64,000 bases of DNA from Xanthomonas rydalmerensis (GCF_033170385.1 NZ_CP126170.1:4922001-4986000), one strand, 5' to 3'; numbered from the stretch's first letter, positions 45,901 to 54,912 are shown. Notes: generated by a model from the sequence alone, not told the origin. Translations and numbers: made by a program.

Positions 45901-48900
45901 CGTTGATTGCCTCGCGCTCGGAGTCCGACAACGGCGTGGTTCTGGCATTGACCACGCGCCGCCGGTTATTGATCTGATTGGCTGCGATCAGGATGCTGCC
46001 ATCGGCCTCGATGCTGCCGGACACGTTGTCCAGCGTGCCGGTGCGTGCGATGAGCGTGCCGCTGCTGTCGCGCGCGGCGCCGATGGCGATGTTGCCGAGG
46101 CTGAAGATCTTCGCGTCGCGGTTGACCAACTGGTCGCGCACCAGCAGGGTCATGCCGCTGGTGGCGCCGATCAGCGCGCTGCCGTAGGCGGCGTTGTCGG
46201 TGGCGCCGCCCAGATCGGCGCCGTTGATCAGGGTGCCGGTGTCCACCAGCACGTTGCCGCCGACCAGGCTGCCGGTGTTGCTCACCGACCCAGCAGTGAC
46301 CTGCAGGTTGCCGCTGGCGGAAATGTCGCCGGCGTTGCCGACGCTGCCGCCGGTGTTCAACTGCACGTTGCCCGAGCGCATGCTGGCGCCGGCAAGGTTG
46401 CTGATGTTGCTGGCGTTGATGCCGAGGCTGCGCCCGGCCTGCAGCGCCGAGGCATTGACGAAGTTGCCGCTCACTGCCAGGCGGAAATCGCCGTTGCTGG
46501 TGATGTCGGCACCGGCGCGATGGGTGTAGTCGCTGCGGATGGTCAGGTCGAGCAGGTTCTGGCCGAGGATGCTGCCGCCGCCGTCGAAGCCGACAGTGTC
46601 GATGACCACGTCGCCCGCACCGCCGGCGCTGCTGCCGGCGCCGATCTGGCCGCCGCTGTTGCTCAGGTTCTGCAGGGCCAGGCGCACCGCCTGTTCGGCC
46701 TTGATCTTGCCGTTGCGGTTGTCGAGCGTGGCGCCGTTGCGTTGCAGCAGCATGCTGGCGCCGGCGTAGACGCTGCCGCCCTGGTTGTCGAGCGCGTTGG
46801 TGTTGGCGATCAGATCGCCGCCGGCCACCAGTTGCCCGCTGCCGTTGGCGATGCTGGCCGCGTCGAGCACCACACTGCCGCGCCCCCCCAGGCTGCCGCC
46901 GACATTGCGCAAGTCGCCACCGGTGGTGAGCCGGGTCAGGCCACCGCCGTTGTTGACGATGCTGCCCTGGCTGTTGTCGATGCGGCCGCCGGACAGGGTC
47001 ATGGCGTTGCCGCTGTCGAGCTGGCCGCCGCTGTTGAGCAGCGCACCATTGACGGCGACGGTGAGATCGCGCGCGGCGCCGATGCGGCCGCTCTGGTGGT
47101 TGTCGAGCTGGCCACGCGCGGTCAGTGCCAGGTCGCGGCCGGCCTGCAGGGTGCCGGCGCTGTTACTGACGTTCTCTGCGCTCAGGGTCAGATCGGTGCT
47201 GGCACCGATCACGCCGGAGTCGTTGTTCAACGTATGCGCCAGATCCACGCGCAGGTCGCCACCGGCACCGCCACTGCTCAGCGCCTGTATGGTGCCGCCG
47301 CGGTTTTCGAGGCTGTCGGCGCGCAGTACCAGGCTGCCGCCGGTGGCCTGCACTACGCCCAGGCGGTTGTCGAGCGCACCGCTGCCCAGTTGCAGGTTCA
47401 AGCCGCGCCCGGACACGCTGCCGCCGATGTTGCCCAGGCCGGCCGCGGTGACACTGGCATCGCCGGCCGCGGCGATGGCGCCGCCCTGGTTGTCGAGCGT
47501 GTTGCCGGCGCTGAGCTGCAGCTGGCCCTGGGTGAGGATGCGACCGCCGGCATTGCCGAGGGCACCAGCGCTGCTCACCGTGAGGGTGCCACTACCGGCG
47601 TGTTCGATGCGCCCTTGCGCGTTGTTGATCGACGCCGCGCCCAGTTGCAGGTCGCTGCCGTTGCTGACCAGGCGGCCGCTGCCGTTGTCGAACGCGCCGG
47701 TGACGGCGATGCGGGTGATGCCGGTGCCACTCTGCACCAGGCTGCCGCTGCCGTTGCGCAGCGTGCTCGCGCCCAGGTCCAGGCCCGCCGCCTGCAGCGT
47801 GCCGCCGGCGCCGTTGAGCGCGCTGTTGTCCAGCGCGCCACCGGCACGCACGGTGAGCTGGCCGCCGGCGAGCAGGTCGGCGCCGCGATGGTCCACGTCG
47901 CCGCTCGCGGTCAGCGCGGCGTTGCCGCCGACACGGGTGGTGCTGCCGGCCAGCGCGAGTTGCGTGGCGTCTGCGGTGAGATTACCGGCGGCGATCAGGC
48001 GGCCGCTGGCGCTGAGCGTGCCGTCGGCATGCAGGGTCAGCGCGCCGCTGTTGCCGAGGCTGCCGTCGCTGCGCACGCCAGACGCGGCCACGCCGCCGAT
48101 GGCGACATCGCCGCCGCTCAGGCGCAGGTTGCCGCTGGACAGGGTCTGCCCGGCGTTGTCGATGCGCTGGCCCTGCAGCGCGATGTCGGCGCCGTTGACG
48201 GTGCCGTGCTGGAGCACGCCGGCGTCGCTGCCGAGCACGACCTGGTTGGCGCTGAGCGTGCCGGCCACGGTCAGGTCGCCGTGTGATTGCAGTTGCAGGG
48301 TGGTCGCGGCACTGAGCGCGCCGCTCTGGTTCAGTGCACCGCCGGCCTGCGCGCTGAACGCACCGGCAGACGCCAGGGTGCCGCCCAGAGTCAGATCGCC
48401 CTGGCTGACCAAGGCGACATCTCCGCTCTCGCTGCCGAGCTGGCCGCTGCTGGCGACGCTGGCGGCCTGCACGCGCAGGGCGTTGCCGCCGATCAGGTCG
48501 CCGCGGTTGTCGACCGCACCGTTGGCGGTGAGCGCCAGGCGCTGCACGCCGTAGCTGCGCCCGGTCTGCTGCAGCGAGCCCACGTCCAGTTGCAGGCGCT
48601 GGCGCGCACGCAGCGCGCCGGCGTTGCTGAGCAGGCCGCTGACGGTGAACGTGCCATTGCCCAGGGCGGCGAGCATGCCGCTGGCGCTGTTGGTAGCGCT
48701 GGCGGCGGTGAGGCTCAGATCGGTGCCGGCGACGACCTGGGCGGCGTTGTTGAGCGCGCCAGTGGCGCGCAGGTCGAGCGTCGAAGCGGACTGCACCAAG
48801 CCACCGAGGGCGAGGTCGCCCGTGCTGGTCATCGCCAGGGTGGTGCCAGCATCGGCGGTGCCCTGGCTGTCGATGGCCGCGCCGCTCAGACGCAGTGCGC

Positions 48901-51900
48901 CGGTGCTGTGCAGCACGCTCTGGCTGCCACTGCGCAGGGTGCCGCCGGCTTGCAGCGTGGCGTCCTGGCCGGCGCTGAGGCTGCCGTTCACTTGCAGGTC
49001 GCGCTGCGCCTGCGCCTGCAGTCCCTGCGTGGTGGCGAGCTGGCCGCCCAGGGTCAGGTCGCGGCCGGCGCGCAGGTCCAGCGCCTGCGCGCTGAGCGTG
49101 CCGGCCTGCAGCAGATCGCCCTGCGCTTGGGCGCTGAGCTGGGTGGCTGCGGCGACGGTGCCGCCCAACTGCAGGTCGCCCTGGCTGGTCAGCACCACCT
49201 GGCCGCTCTGGCTGCCGAGTTGGCCGGTGCTGGCGATGCGCGCGGCGTCGAGTTGCAGGTCGCGCTTGGCGATCAGGTCGCCCTGGCTGTCGACGGCGCC
49301 AGTGGCGTGCAGGGTCAGCGCGTCGCCGGCGTAGGCCTGGCCGCTGTGCTGCAGGTTGCCGACCTGCAAGGTCATGGCCTGGCCGGACTGCAGGGTGCCG
49401 GCATTGGCGAGGGTGCCGGCCGTGGTCAGGGCCAGCGCGCCGCGCGCGCCGAGGCTGGCGCCGGCGGCGTTGACGATGCTGGCAGCGGTGACGGTGAGAT
49501 CGCGCCCGGCCAGCACCTGCGCGGCATTGGTCAGCTGGGTGCCGGCGGCGAGCGCGACATCGCGCCCCGCCTGGGCCACGCCGGCCAAGGCCAACGTGCC
49601 GTCGCTGCGCAGGCCCAGATCGGTGGCGGCGTCGAGCGTGCCGCGGCTGTCGATGCTGCCGCCTTGCAGGGTGATCGCGCCGGCCGTGCTCTGCAGCACG
49701 GCGGCGTTGCCGGTGGCCACGCTGGCACCTTGCAACTGCAGGTCGCCGACGGTCAGGGCCTGGCCATCGACGCTCAGGGCGCGCTGCGCCTGCAGCGTCG
49801 TCGTGGAGCCGCTTTGCAACGCACCGGCAATGCCGACGTCGCGCCCGGTCAGGGCGACGGCCCCGGCCTTGGCGACGCCATCCAGCCGCAGATCGCCTAG
49901 CGCGGTGGCGCTCAACGCCTGTGCAGCGACGATGCTGCCGCCCAACTGCAGGTCGCCCTGGCTGGTCAGCGCCACCTGGCCGCTCTGGCTGCCGAGTTGG
50001 CCGGTGCTGGCGATGCGCGCGGCGTCGAGTTGCAGGTCGCGCTTGGCGATCAGGTCGCCCTGGCTGTCGACGGCGCCGGTGGCATGCAGGGTCAGCGCGT
50101 CGCCGGCGTAGGCCTGGCCGCTGTGCTGCAGGTTACCGACCTGCAGGGTCATGGTCTGGCCGGACTGCAGGGTGCCGGCATTGGCGAGGGTGCCGGCCGT
50201 GGTCAGGGCCAGCGCGCCGCGCGCGCCGAGGCTGGCGCCGGTGGCGTTGGCGATGCCGGCAGCGGTGACGGTGAGATCGCGCCCGGCCAGCACCTGCGCG
50301 GCATTGCTCAGCTGGGTGCCGGCGGTGAGCACGACATCGCGCCCGGCCTGGGCCACGCCGGCGACGGCCAGCGTGCCGTCGCTGCGCAGGCCCAGATCGG
50401 TGGCGGCGTCGAGCGTGCCGCGGCTGTCGATGCTGCCGCCCTGCAGGGTGATCGCGCCGGCCGTGCTCTGCAGCACGGCGGCGTTGCCGGTGGCCACGCT
50501 GGCGCCCTGCAACTGCAGGCCGCCCGCGGTCAGGGCTTGGCCATCGACGCTCAGGGCGCGCTGCGCCTGCAGCGTCGCGTTGGTCGCGCTCTGCAACCCA
50601 CCGGCGAGGCCGACATCGCGCCCGCTCAGGGCGATCGCGCGCGCCTTTGCCACGCCGTTCAGGCGCAGGTCGCCCTGCGCGGTGGCGCTGAGCGCCTGCG
50701 CGGCGATCACGCTGCCGCCCAGTTGCAGGTCGCCCTGGCTGGTAAGCGTGACCTGGCCGTTCTGGCTGCCGAGTTGGCCGCTGTTGCTGAGGCTGCCCAC
50801 GTCCACCAGCAGATCGCCGCCGGCGATCACGTTGCCGCGGTTGTCCACCGCGCCGCTGCTGCGCAGGGTCAATGCCTGGCCGGTGGAGAGTGTGCCGCTG
50901 TGCTGCAGGCTGCCGGCCTGCAGTTGCAGCGATTGTTCGCCGCGCAGCAGGCCGGCGTTGTCGAGCAGTCCATCGACGTGCAGGTCCAGTCCGCGACCGG
51001 CGGCCAGCGTGCCGGCGGCGCGGTTGACCGCACTCGCCGCCTGCAGCTGCAGATCGCGCCCGGCCACAACCCGGGCGCTGTTGTCGAACGCACCCGCAGC
51101 CGTCAGCAGCACGTCGCCACCGCCCTGGGCGATGCCGGCCAGGTGCAGCACGTCCTGGCTATGCAGGGTCAGGTCGGTGCCGGCATCAAGCGCACCTTGG
51201 CTGTCGATGCTGCCGCCATCCACGGCGATGTCCGCCACGCTCTGCAACACCGCGGCGCTGCCAGTGCCGACGCTGGCGCCACGCAGGTGCACGCTGCCGC
51301 CAGCCAGTGCCTGACCGTCCAGTTGCAGCGCGCGTTGCGCCTGCGCCTGCAGGGTGCTGGCGCTCTGCGTGGTGCCGGCGAGAGTCAGGTCGCGTCCCGC
51401 CTCCAGTTGTACGGACTGCGCTTTGCTGCTGCCGCCGTGCAGCAGATCGCCCGCCGCCTGCAGGTGCAGCGCGGTGCCGGCGACCTGGGTACCGGCGAGT
51501 TGCAGGTCGCCGGCGCTGGTCACGCTCAGTTGGCCGTCCTGACTGCCGAGCTGGCCGCTGCTGGCGACGCTGCCGGCGGTGATCGCCACGTCATGCTTGC
51601 CGATCAGATCGCCGGTGTTGCCGAGTGCGGTCGCCGCCTGCACGGTCAACGTGTCGCCGGCGTAGGTACGGCCACTCTGTTGCAGGCTGCCGACGCGCAA
51701 GCTCGCGGCCTGGCCGGCCTGTACCAGGCCGGCATTGTCGAAGTTGCCCTGCACGTCGGCGTCGAGCGCCGCCTGGGCAAGCAATTGGCCCTGCGCCTGG
51801 TTGCTGGCACTGGCGGCGGTGAGTTGCAGCGCGCGGCCGGCGAACACCTTGGCCTGGTTGTCTAGGTTGCCGTCGGCCAGCACCGCGACGTCGCGCCCGG

Positions 51901-54841
51901 CCTGGGCGATGCCGGCCAGGTGGATGTCGCCCGTACTGTGCAGCCGCAGATCGGTGCCCGCGTCCAGCGCGCCCTGGCTATCCAGCGCCGCCGTCTCCAC
52001 CTGCAGGGCGGTTGCGCTCTGCAGAATTGCGCCGGTGGCGAGTGCAACGCTGGCGGCATTGACGCCGACCGCGCCGTTCGCGCTGGCCTGGCCGTCCACG
52101 CGCAGCGCGCGTTGCGCCTGCAGTTGCAGGGTGTCGGTGCTCTGCACGGTGCCGACCACGCCCAGGTCGCCCGCAGCAGCGAGCTGCACGCCGGCCGCAC
52201 GCAGGCTGCCGCGCTGCTGCAGATCGCCCAGCGCCTGCGCGTTCAAGGCACCAGCGGCCGCGACCACGCCATCGAGTTGCACGTCGCCGCGGCTGTTCAG
52301 CACGACCTGGCCGTGCTGGCTGCCGAGCTGGCCGCTGCTGGCGAGACTGCCGGCATCGATCTGCACATCGCTACCGCCGACCAGGTCGCCCTGGTTGGCG
52401 ACGGCGCCATCGACGGTCAGGGTCAGCGTGGTGCCGGCATTGGCCGAGCCGGTCTGCGCGAGGCTGCCGGCGCGCAGGCTGAGCGCGCCGCCCGCGTACA
52501 GGTGGCCGTCGTTGGACAGCGCGCTGGCGCTGGTCAGGCTGGCGTCGCCCAGGGCCGACAGGCTGGCGCCGGCAGCGTTGCTGAGACTGCCGGCGCTGGC
52601 GCTGAGCGCGCCGCCAGCCACGACCTGGGCCTGGTTCTGCAGCACCCCGGCACCGGTCAGGGTGAGGTCGCCACGCGACTGCGCGGTGCCGGCCAGCGAC
52701 AGGTCGCCGGCGCTGCGCAGCGCCAGGGTCGTGCCGGCATCCAGCACGCCGGCCTGGGCGATGCTGGCGCCATCCAGCGCCAGTGCGCCGCCGGTCTGCA
52801 CCTGTCCGCTCTGCAGCAACGCGCCCTGCGCGTGCAGCGTGGCGTTGCCGCCGGCGGCCAAGGTGGCGCTGCTGCGCAACTGGCCGTCGGCGCTCAACTG
52901 CAGGTCGCCATCGGTGCGGATCACGCCGTCCAGCGCGGCGTCGCCGGTGGTCTGCAGCTGCGCGCTGCCCGCGCGCAAGGTGCCCGATTGCAGCAAGATG
53001 CCGCCGGCCTGCGCGGTCAGCGCGCCTTTCGCCGCCACCTGCCCGGCCAGGGCCAGGTCGCCGCGGCTGCGCAAGGCGACGTCGCCACCCTGGCTGCCGA
53101 GTTCGCCGCTGCTGAGCAGTTGCGCCGCGTCCACGCTCAGCGCCGCGCCGGCAACCAGGCTGCCGCTGTTGCTCAGCGCCGCAGTCGTGGCGAGCGTCGC
53201 GTTGCGGCCGGCGTAGCTGCCGCCGCTGTTGCCGACGCTGGCCGCGTCGATGCGCAGATCGCGTCCGGCATACAGCGTGCCGGCGTTGTCGAGCGTGCCT
53301 GGCGTTGCCAACGCAATGTCGCCGCCGGCCGAGACCACCGCACCGGCCGCATTGCCGATCGCCGCCGCGCCCAGGTCCAGGCGCCCGCCGGCGCTGAGCT
53401 GACCGAGCGTGTCCAGGCGTCCGCCGGCCTGCACGCTGGCGTCCTGCCAGGATTGCGCCAACCCGGACAGGCGCATCTCGGCATCGCTGCGCAAGTTGAG
53501 GCCCGAACCGGCGTCGAGCGCGCCGGCGGCATCGATCCGCGCCGCCTGCACCGCGAGGCGACCGGCGCTCTGCACGGTACCGCCGCGCTGCAGCCAGGCC
53601 GCTCCGGCCTGCAGTTGCGCCGCGCCGCCAGCATAGGCGCTGCCGCTGCTGCGCAACTCGCCACTGGCGCTCAGCGACAGATCGCCGCCGCTGTAGAGGC
53701 TGCCGCCGGCATCCAGTTCCGAACCGAACAGGGTGATGGCACCGGCGCTGCTGCGCCCACTGTGCGCCAGCGCGCCACTGGCGGCCGCATCGAGCAGGCC
53801 ATGGGCGATGGTGTCGCCACTCATCGTCAGTTGCGCGGCGCGCAGGCGCACGCCGGCCTGCTGCGAGCCGAGCACGCCCTGCTGGCTCAGCGCACCCGCC
53901 GCGTGCAGGTCGACATCGTCACGGGCCACCGCAGTGCCGGTGAGGCTGAGCTGCCCGGCGCTGTCGATCTGCAGGCTGCCGCTCTGCGCGGACAGGGTGC
54001 CGCGGCTGACCACGCCGACACCGGCTTCGGTGGCGATCAGGCGGATACGGTCGGCGTACATGCCGCCCAGGTACGCCACATCGATGCCGATCGCCGGCGG
54101 TGCGCCGTCGCTGCCCGGCAGCACCTCCAGCAACATGCCGTCGTAGCCGATGCGCTGCGCACCGGCACTGGCCAGCAGATCCTTGGCCCACACCGACCCG
54201 CCCACGCTCAACTGTCGCGACAGCAGGTCCAGGCGATCGACGTTGTAGGCGTCCAGGCCGTTGCTGCCGACGCTCAGCGCGCCGCCGGTGATGGAGAAGC
54301 CGTTCAGGGCGCCATCGGCGCCGAGCAGCGGGGTGCCGGTGGCCAGGGTGACGCGCGAGGTGTTGAGGAAGCCGCAGCCGTCGCAGACGATGCCGTTGGG
54401 ATTGGCGATCACCAGCTGCGCCTTGGCCCCGGCGATTTCGGTATAGCCCTGCAGGCGGCTGGTGGTGGAGGTGACTTCGTTGAGGATCAGCGTGGCCGCG
54501 CCGCTGTTCTTCAGGTTGTCGTTGCCGGCGATGTAGCCGCCGAGCTCGGTCTTGGAGATCTGCGCGCTGTTGTTGAGGATCAGGCCGTTGCTGCCGACGT
54601 CGAAGCGCGAATAGCGGTTGTGCGAGACGCCACGCGCGTTGGGGGCGACGATGTCCACCACCGGCACGCCGTTGGCCGCGGCCTGTTGCCCGGGCTGGCG
54701 CCCGTCCGGATTGGCGACCGGCGCGACCTGCGCGTACAGCGGCAGCGAGGTCCAGGTGACGGTGCAGCACAGCAGGGCGGCGAGGCCGCGCTTGAGCGGC
54801 TCGAGCAGGCGGTGGCGGCGATCGGTACGGTCCATGTGCAT
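39971..54841 (-). CDS. cdiA: CdiA/FhaB-type toxin of the CDI system with colicin D-like tip
   Basis: This is a 4956-residue exported filamentous protein. The ATG at 54841 lies after GAGAGA and 71 bp beyond the cdiB stop; an ATG two codons later is an alternative. Residues 1-40 are a long signal (LLEPLKRGLAALLCC to YAQVAP). Residues about 50-300 are the TPS haemagglutination-activity domain (NPNGIVCDGCGFLNTSRV). Seven super-repeats of about 259 residues follow (about 600-2160), then more beta-helix, a middle region (about 3050-3600) with GFYEQRLVLDQITQLTGRRY, and the second FHA repeat region. The pretoxin has SNEVVNNYLSH (about 4605). The tip (about 4860-4956) has LDKKFKHASDFG and RVFFNPDTNNVVVVDAKG, the colicin D catalytic pattern (Lys..His), so it should cut tRNA-Arg anticodons. 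Confidence 0.92.
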   Translation of the reverse strand: MHMDRTDRRHRLLEPLKRGLAALLCCTVTWTSLPLYAQVAPVANPDGRQPGQQAAANGVPVVDIVAPNARGVSHNRYSRFDVGSNGLILNNSAQISKTELGGYIAGNDNLKNSGAATLILNEVTSTTSRLQGYTEIAGAKAQLVIANPNGIVCDGCGFLNTSRVTLATGTPLLGADGALNGFSITGGALSVGSNGLDAYNVDRLDLLSRQLSVGGSVWAKDLLASAGAQRIGYDGMLLEVLPGSDGAPPAIGIDVAYLGGMYADRIRLIATEAGVGVVSRGTLSAQSGSLQIDSAGQLSLTGTAVARDDVDLHAAGALSQQGVLGSQQAGVRLRAAQLTMSGDTIAHGLLDAAASGALAHSGRSSAGAITLFGSELDAGGSLYSGGDLSLSASGELRSSGSAYAGGAAQLQAGAAWLQRGGTVQSAGRLAVQAARIDAAGALDAGSGLNLRSDAEMRLSGLAQSWQDASVQAGGRLDTLGQLSAGGRLDLGAAAIGNAAGAVVSAGGDIALATPGTLDNAGTLYAGRDLRIDAASVGNSGGSYAGRNATLATTAALSNSGSLVAGAALSVDAAQLLSSGELGSQGGDVALRSRGDLALAGQVAAKGALTAQAGGILLQSGTLRAGSAQLQTTGDAALDGVIRTDGDLQLSADGQLRSSATLAAGGNATLHAQGALLQSGQVQTGGALALDGASIAQAGVLDAGTTLALRSAGDLSLAGTAQSRGDLTLTGAGVLQNQAQVVAGGALSASAGSLSNAAGASLSALGDASLTSASALSNDGHLYAGGALSLRAGSLAQTGSANAGTTLTLTVDGAVANQGDLVGGSDVQIDAGSLASSGQLGSQHGQVVLNSRGDVQLDGVVAAAGALNAQALGDLQQRGSLRAAGVQLAAAGDLGVVGTVQSTDTLQLQAQRALRVDGQASANGAVGVNAASVALATGAILQSATALQVETAALDSQGALDAGTDLRLHSTGDIHLAGIAQAGRDVAVLADGNLDNQAKVFAGRALQLTAASASNQAQGQLLAQAALDADVQGNFDNAGLVQAGQAASLRVGSLQQSGRTYAGDTLTVQAATALGNTGDLIGKHDVAITAGSVASSGQLGSQDGQLSVTSAGDLQLAGTQVAGTALHLQAAGDLLHGGSSKAQSVQLEAGRDLTLAGTTQSASTLQAQAQRALQLDGQALAGGSVHLRGASVGTGSAAVLQSVADIAVDGGSIDSQGALDAGTDLTLHSQDVLHLAGIAQGGGDVLLTAAGAFDNSARVVAGRDLQLQAASAVNRAAGTLAAGRGLDLHVDGLLDNAGLLRGEQSLQLQAGSLQHSGTLSTGQALTLRSSGAVDNRGNVIAGGDLLVDVGSLSNSGQLGSQNGQVTLTSQGDLQLGGSVIAAQALSATAQGDLRLNGVAKARAIALSGRDVGLAGGLQSATNATLQAQRALSVDGQALTAGGLQLQGASVATGNAAVLQSTAGAITLQGGSIDSRGTLDAATDLGLRSDGTLAVAGVAQAGRDVVLTAGTQLSNAAQVLAGRDLTVTAAGIANATGASLGARGALALTTAGTLANAGTLQSGQTMTLQVGNLQHSGQAYAGDALTLHATGAVDSQGDLIAKRDLQLDAARIASTGQLGSQSGQVALTSQGDLQLGGSIVAAQALSATALGDLRLDGVAKAGAVALTGRDVGIAGALQSGSTTTLQAQRALSVDGQALTVGDLQLQGASVATGNAAVLQSTAGAITLQGGSIDSRGTLDAATDLGLRSDGTLALAGVAQAGRDVALAAGTQLTNAAQVLAGRDLTVTAASIVNAAGASLGARGALALTTAGTLANAGTLQSGQAMTLQVGNLQHSGQAYAGDALTLHATGAVDSQGDLIAKRDLQLDAARIASTGQLGSQSGQVVLTSQGDLQLGGTVAAATQLSAQAQGDLLQAGTLSAQALDLRAGRDLTLGGQLATTQGLQAQAQRDLQVNGSLSAGQDATLQAGGTLRSGSQSVLHSTGALRLSGAAIDSQGTADAGTTLAMTSTGDLALGGLVQSASTLDLRATGALNNAAQVVAGTDLSLTAASATNSASGMLAALGNGTFTVSGLLSNAGALRARQRLQLDVGSLQQTGRSYGVQRLALTANGAVDNRGDLIGGNALRVQAASVASSGQLGSESGDVALVSQGDLTLGGTLASAGAFSAQAGGALNQSGALSAATTLQLQSHGDLTVAGTLSANQVVLGSDAGVLQHGTVNGADIALQGQRIDNAGQTLSSGNLRLSGGDVAIGGVAASGVRSDGSLGNSGALTLHADGTLSASGRLIAAGNLTADATQLALAGSTTRVGGNAALTASGDVDHRGADLLAGGQLTVRAGGALDNSALNGAGGTLQAAGLDLGASTLRNGSGSLVQSGTGITRIAVTGAFDNGSGRLVSNGSDLQLGAASINNAQGRIEHAGSGTLTVSSAGALGNAGGRILTQGQLQLSAGNTLDNQGGAIAAAGDASVTAAGLGNIGGSVSGRGLNLQLGSGALDNRLGVVQATGGSLVLRADSLENRGGTIQALSSGGAGGDLRVDLAHTLNNDSGVIGASTDLTLSAENVSNSAGTLQAGRDLALTARGQLDNHQSGRIGAARDLTVAVNGALLNSGGQLDSGNAMTLSGGRIDNSQGSIVNNGGGLTRLTTGGDLRNVGGSLGGRGSVVLDAASIANGSGQLVAGGDLIANTNALDNQGGSVYAGASMLLQRNGATLDNRNGKIKAEQAVRLALQNLSNSGGQIGAGSSAGGAGDVVIDTVGFDGGGSILGQNLLDLTIRSDYTHRAGADITSNGDFRLAVSGNFVNASALQAGRSLGINASNISNLAGASMRSGNVQLNTGGSVGNAGDISASGNLQVTAGSVSNTGSLVGGNVLVDTGTLINGADLGGATDNAAYGSALIGATSGMTLLVRDQLVNRDAKIFSLGNIAIGAARDSSGTLIARTGTLDNVSGSIEADGSILIAANQINNRRRVVNARTTPLSDSEREAINATTPSEVLYVGQPMPEQNGPNVGDRVSLGTTRYYDVISRDQLISASAEGRIAAGGNIAISGSVNNNASTIAAAGQLLVNRFGTNGLSDALINGREVVQNNALALSQKTKYTDIERVAVLDDGDCARGIRGTGCTYSVEENEVNSGTSDSGYIALAANMTGGQGVAISGATISNGAVGSDGRSIGGASFNATQGGGLNRYGTKSADGAGGIAVQAQTAAATGGASVGNRIAAAGFGQIRVDDGRGSLVGTTDATAVDVHAHGVQTALNGSSAVNASNVQANGVQAQLGGAGNGSRSQVQANGAQAVLTGGTVPGQYQQIDPGTGQVPQVVGGVGAPLGNIVLPMGGLYRLVGSNGANPNALGRAANGLGGVKANNSNPGRRYLIETDPRFVDYNNFISSDYLLDKLGVDPQWTQTRLGDGFYEQRLVLDQITQLTGRRYLGNYADGVAQYRALLDGGVAEAGTLHLSVGVALTAAQVAALTHDIVWMVEQEYQGQKVLVPVVYLSSKTALTLRSDGALLASDNGDVSLNATAGLSNTGTISGANVSANVGNLLNQGRIVSSGTVALQANQDLLNLGGQIAGRDVLLSAGRDLTSTTRDALAGGDLRSGITAGNNLLLQAGRDLSLTGTTLQVGNNAALQAGSNLLLQPTALRDESGLMRGGDTSSLIVGGNLQLAAGNDLTIRQAQVKTGGDLIAAAGHNLDVTSVLGDSHTVTDETRQGKTKLVTATTTQDLEQQALTAGGNLVLSAGHDVNLTAAKLDAGKGLVVAAGHDINSTTLTTVDTSNTVETRNRFRQTTSTRDETVHGSEFTAGGDIALQSGHDVNLTAAKAFTDKGALAVSAGHDVNLLAEQEQHDAVQDMQKKKKGFLSSKTTTTHDEWHDSTAVATTLSGDTVQIAAGHDLLSQGAQVAGTGNVVVAAGNDLTLETAQNTHSEEHEKKTKKSGMFGSGGIGVTFGTQKIQNNADTTDVTHVGSTVGSVEGDVTLVAGNRYAQTGSDVLANAGDITVKAKDIAITEVHDTTDAEQRSKFSQGGLSITLSSAALSLAQSAYDTAKAGSKVSGDARMQALAAGSAAYSAYGAASSLSQTGSALASGNAASAAQGANISIAVTVGGSKSESKSTQSADQAKGSKLQAGGDVNLIATGGGDASDLLVRGSDVTAGRNLLLAADHDVTIEAAKNTAEQNSTSKSSSAAVGVAVTYGADGFAAGVTLSASGARGKANGEDVSYTNSHVAAGNNATIISGNDTTLKGAQVSADKVIADVGGNLNIESLQDTSTYASKDKSVGGSVTFGMGFSASASYSSNKVNGDYASVTEQSGIQAGKGGFDITVGGNTDLKGAVIASSQEAIDQGKNRLSTGTLTYSDIANTSSYDAKGISLSGGYSVGSGDDTSKGSEGQTPSTTNNGSKWSWQNYNTGANGSAAGYGHESGDAQSTTHSGISGGALVITDEAGQQAKTGKSVADTLAGLKRDVVTGDDVNGLTKQWDGQKLQEQVAAQAQITATFGQQATHVIGDYAEKKMTEAADLRRQANDTTDPDQKAQLTAQADQLESQWGNNGSLRVLAHTVVGGLTGGLEGATGAAAGTLAAPAVATALRDAGVTGPLADTLTALASTAAGAVAGGTAGAATASNEVVNNYLSHPQRDEKARELSKCKTEECRENVERKWDDVSLAQSREMKDRYFDYLTPEQQAELMNLKPGTKEYDAILAAGVSQYASKTTTGVGSSYSLDYQLLTERDWNGPQVKALIGGSSLEDRNRLDTAVLGIFGSPARLTALFGGSPEQVAAANNFGASMYDVMGAVEVLAPRSTRSGDGPPAFELLVKKDNVVEVGFNKGEIPTLDAIKVVADKPRSNSVDVTETFNYSSRTSAPDGYSVPILREILASSKQLDKKFKHASDFGVGTSKKNPQTLEQFKLELERHMKAQATVEHGTYGFVKDSRVFFNPDTNNVVVVDAKGNFVTGFKLDPGSLQFENFIKNGVLR
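43090..44040 (-). repeat. Three-way cdiA homology block, copy in intact cdiA
   Basis: It covers RDLSLTGTTLQVGNNAAL through THSEEHEKK. It is the only part of intact cdiA closely matched by both downstream fragments, and so the only obvious place for exchange between them. Confidence 0.75.
48379..53825 (-). repeat. Seven tandem 259-residue super-repeats inside cdiA
   Basis: The landmark encoding the GSQxGxVxLxSxGDLxLxG segment recurs at a near-constant spacing. Measured offsets between successive copies are about 780, 777, 777, 777, 777 and 774 bases, all multiples of three. Copies around 49159-50712 are nearly identical in DNA; the outer ones have diverged. Each unit should add several dozen coils of beta-helix stalk. 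Confidence 0.85.
49159..50712 (-). repeat. Near-identical pair of 777-bp units
   Basis: Units 49159-49935 and 49936-50712 share long exact stretches (for example both contain GCCAGCGTGCC-class and GTTGCCGGTGGCCACGCTGGC stretches in the same order). They look like a recent in-frame duplication and could be collapsed by short-read assembly. Confidence 0.8.
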
Positions 54842-54912
54842 CGTCGTCTCTCTCGTGCCGCCCAAGGCGGCAAATCCATTGCGTTGCCTGCCGCCAATTG
54901 GCGGCAGTGATG

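Noticed and set aside
43808..48286. 1492-codon plus-strand open frame opposite cdiA
   Set aside because: The complement strand is a continuous FHA-repeat gene; the antisense frame is open because of GC-rich codons, and its product is Ala/Gly/Val/Gln-rich without any domain.
48379..53825. Regular repeats as a CRISPR array
   Set aside because: The period is 777 bases and the repeats are coding and in frame; CRISPR repeats are 25-40 bases with unique spacers.
51920..54910. 996-codon plus-strand open frame opposite the cdiA N-terminal part
   Set aside because: Same cause; the minus strand has the TPS domain and signal peptide.
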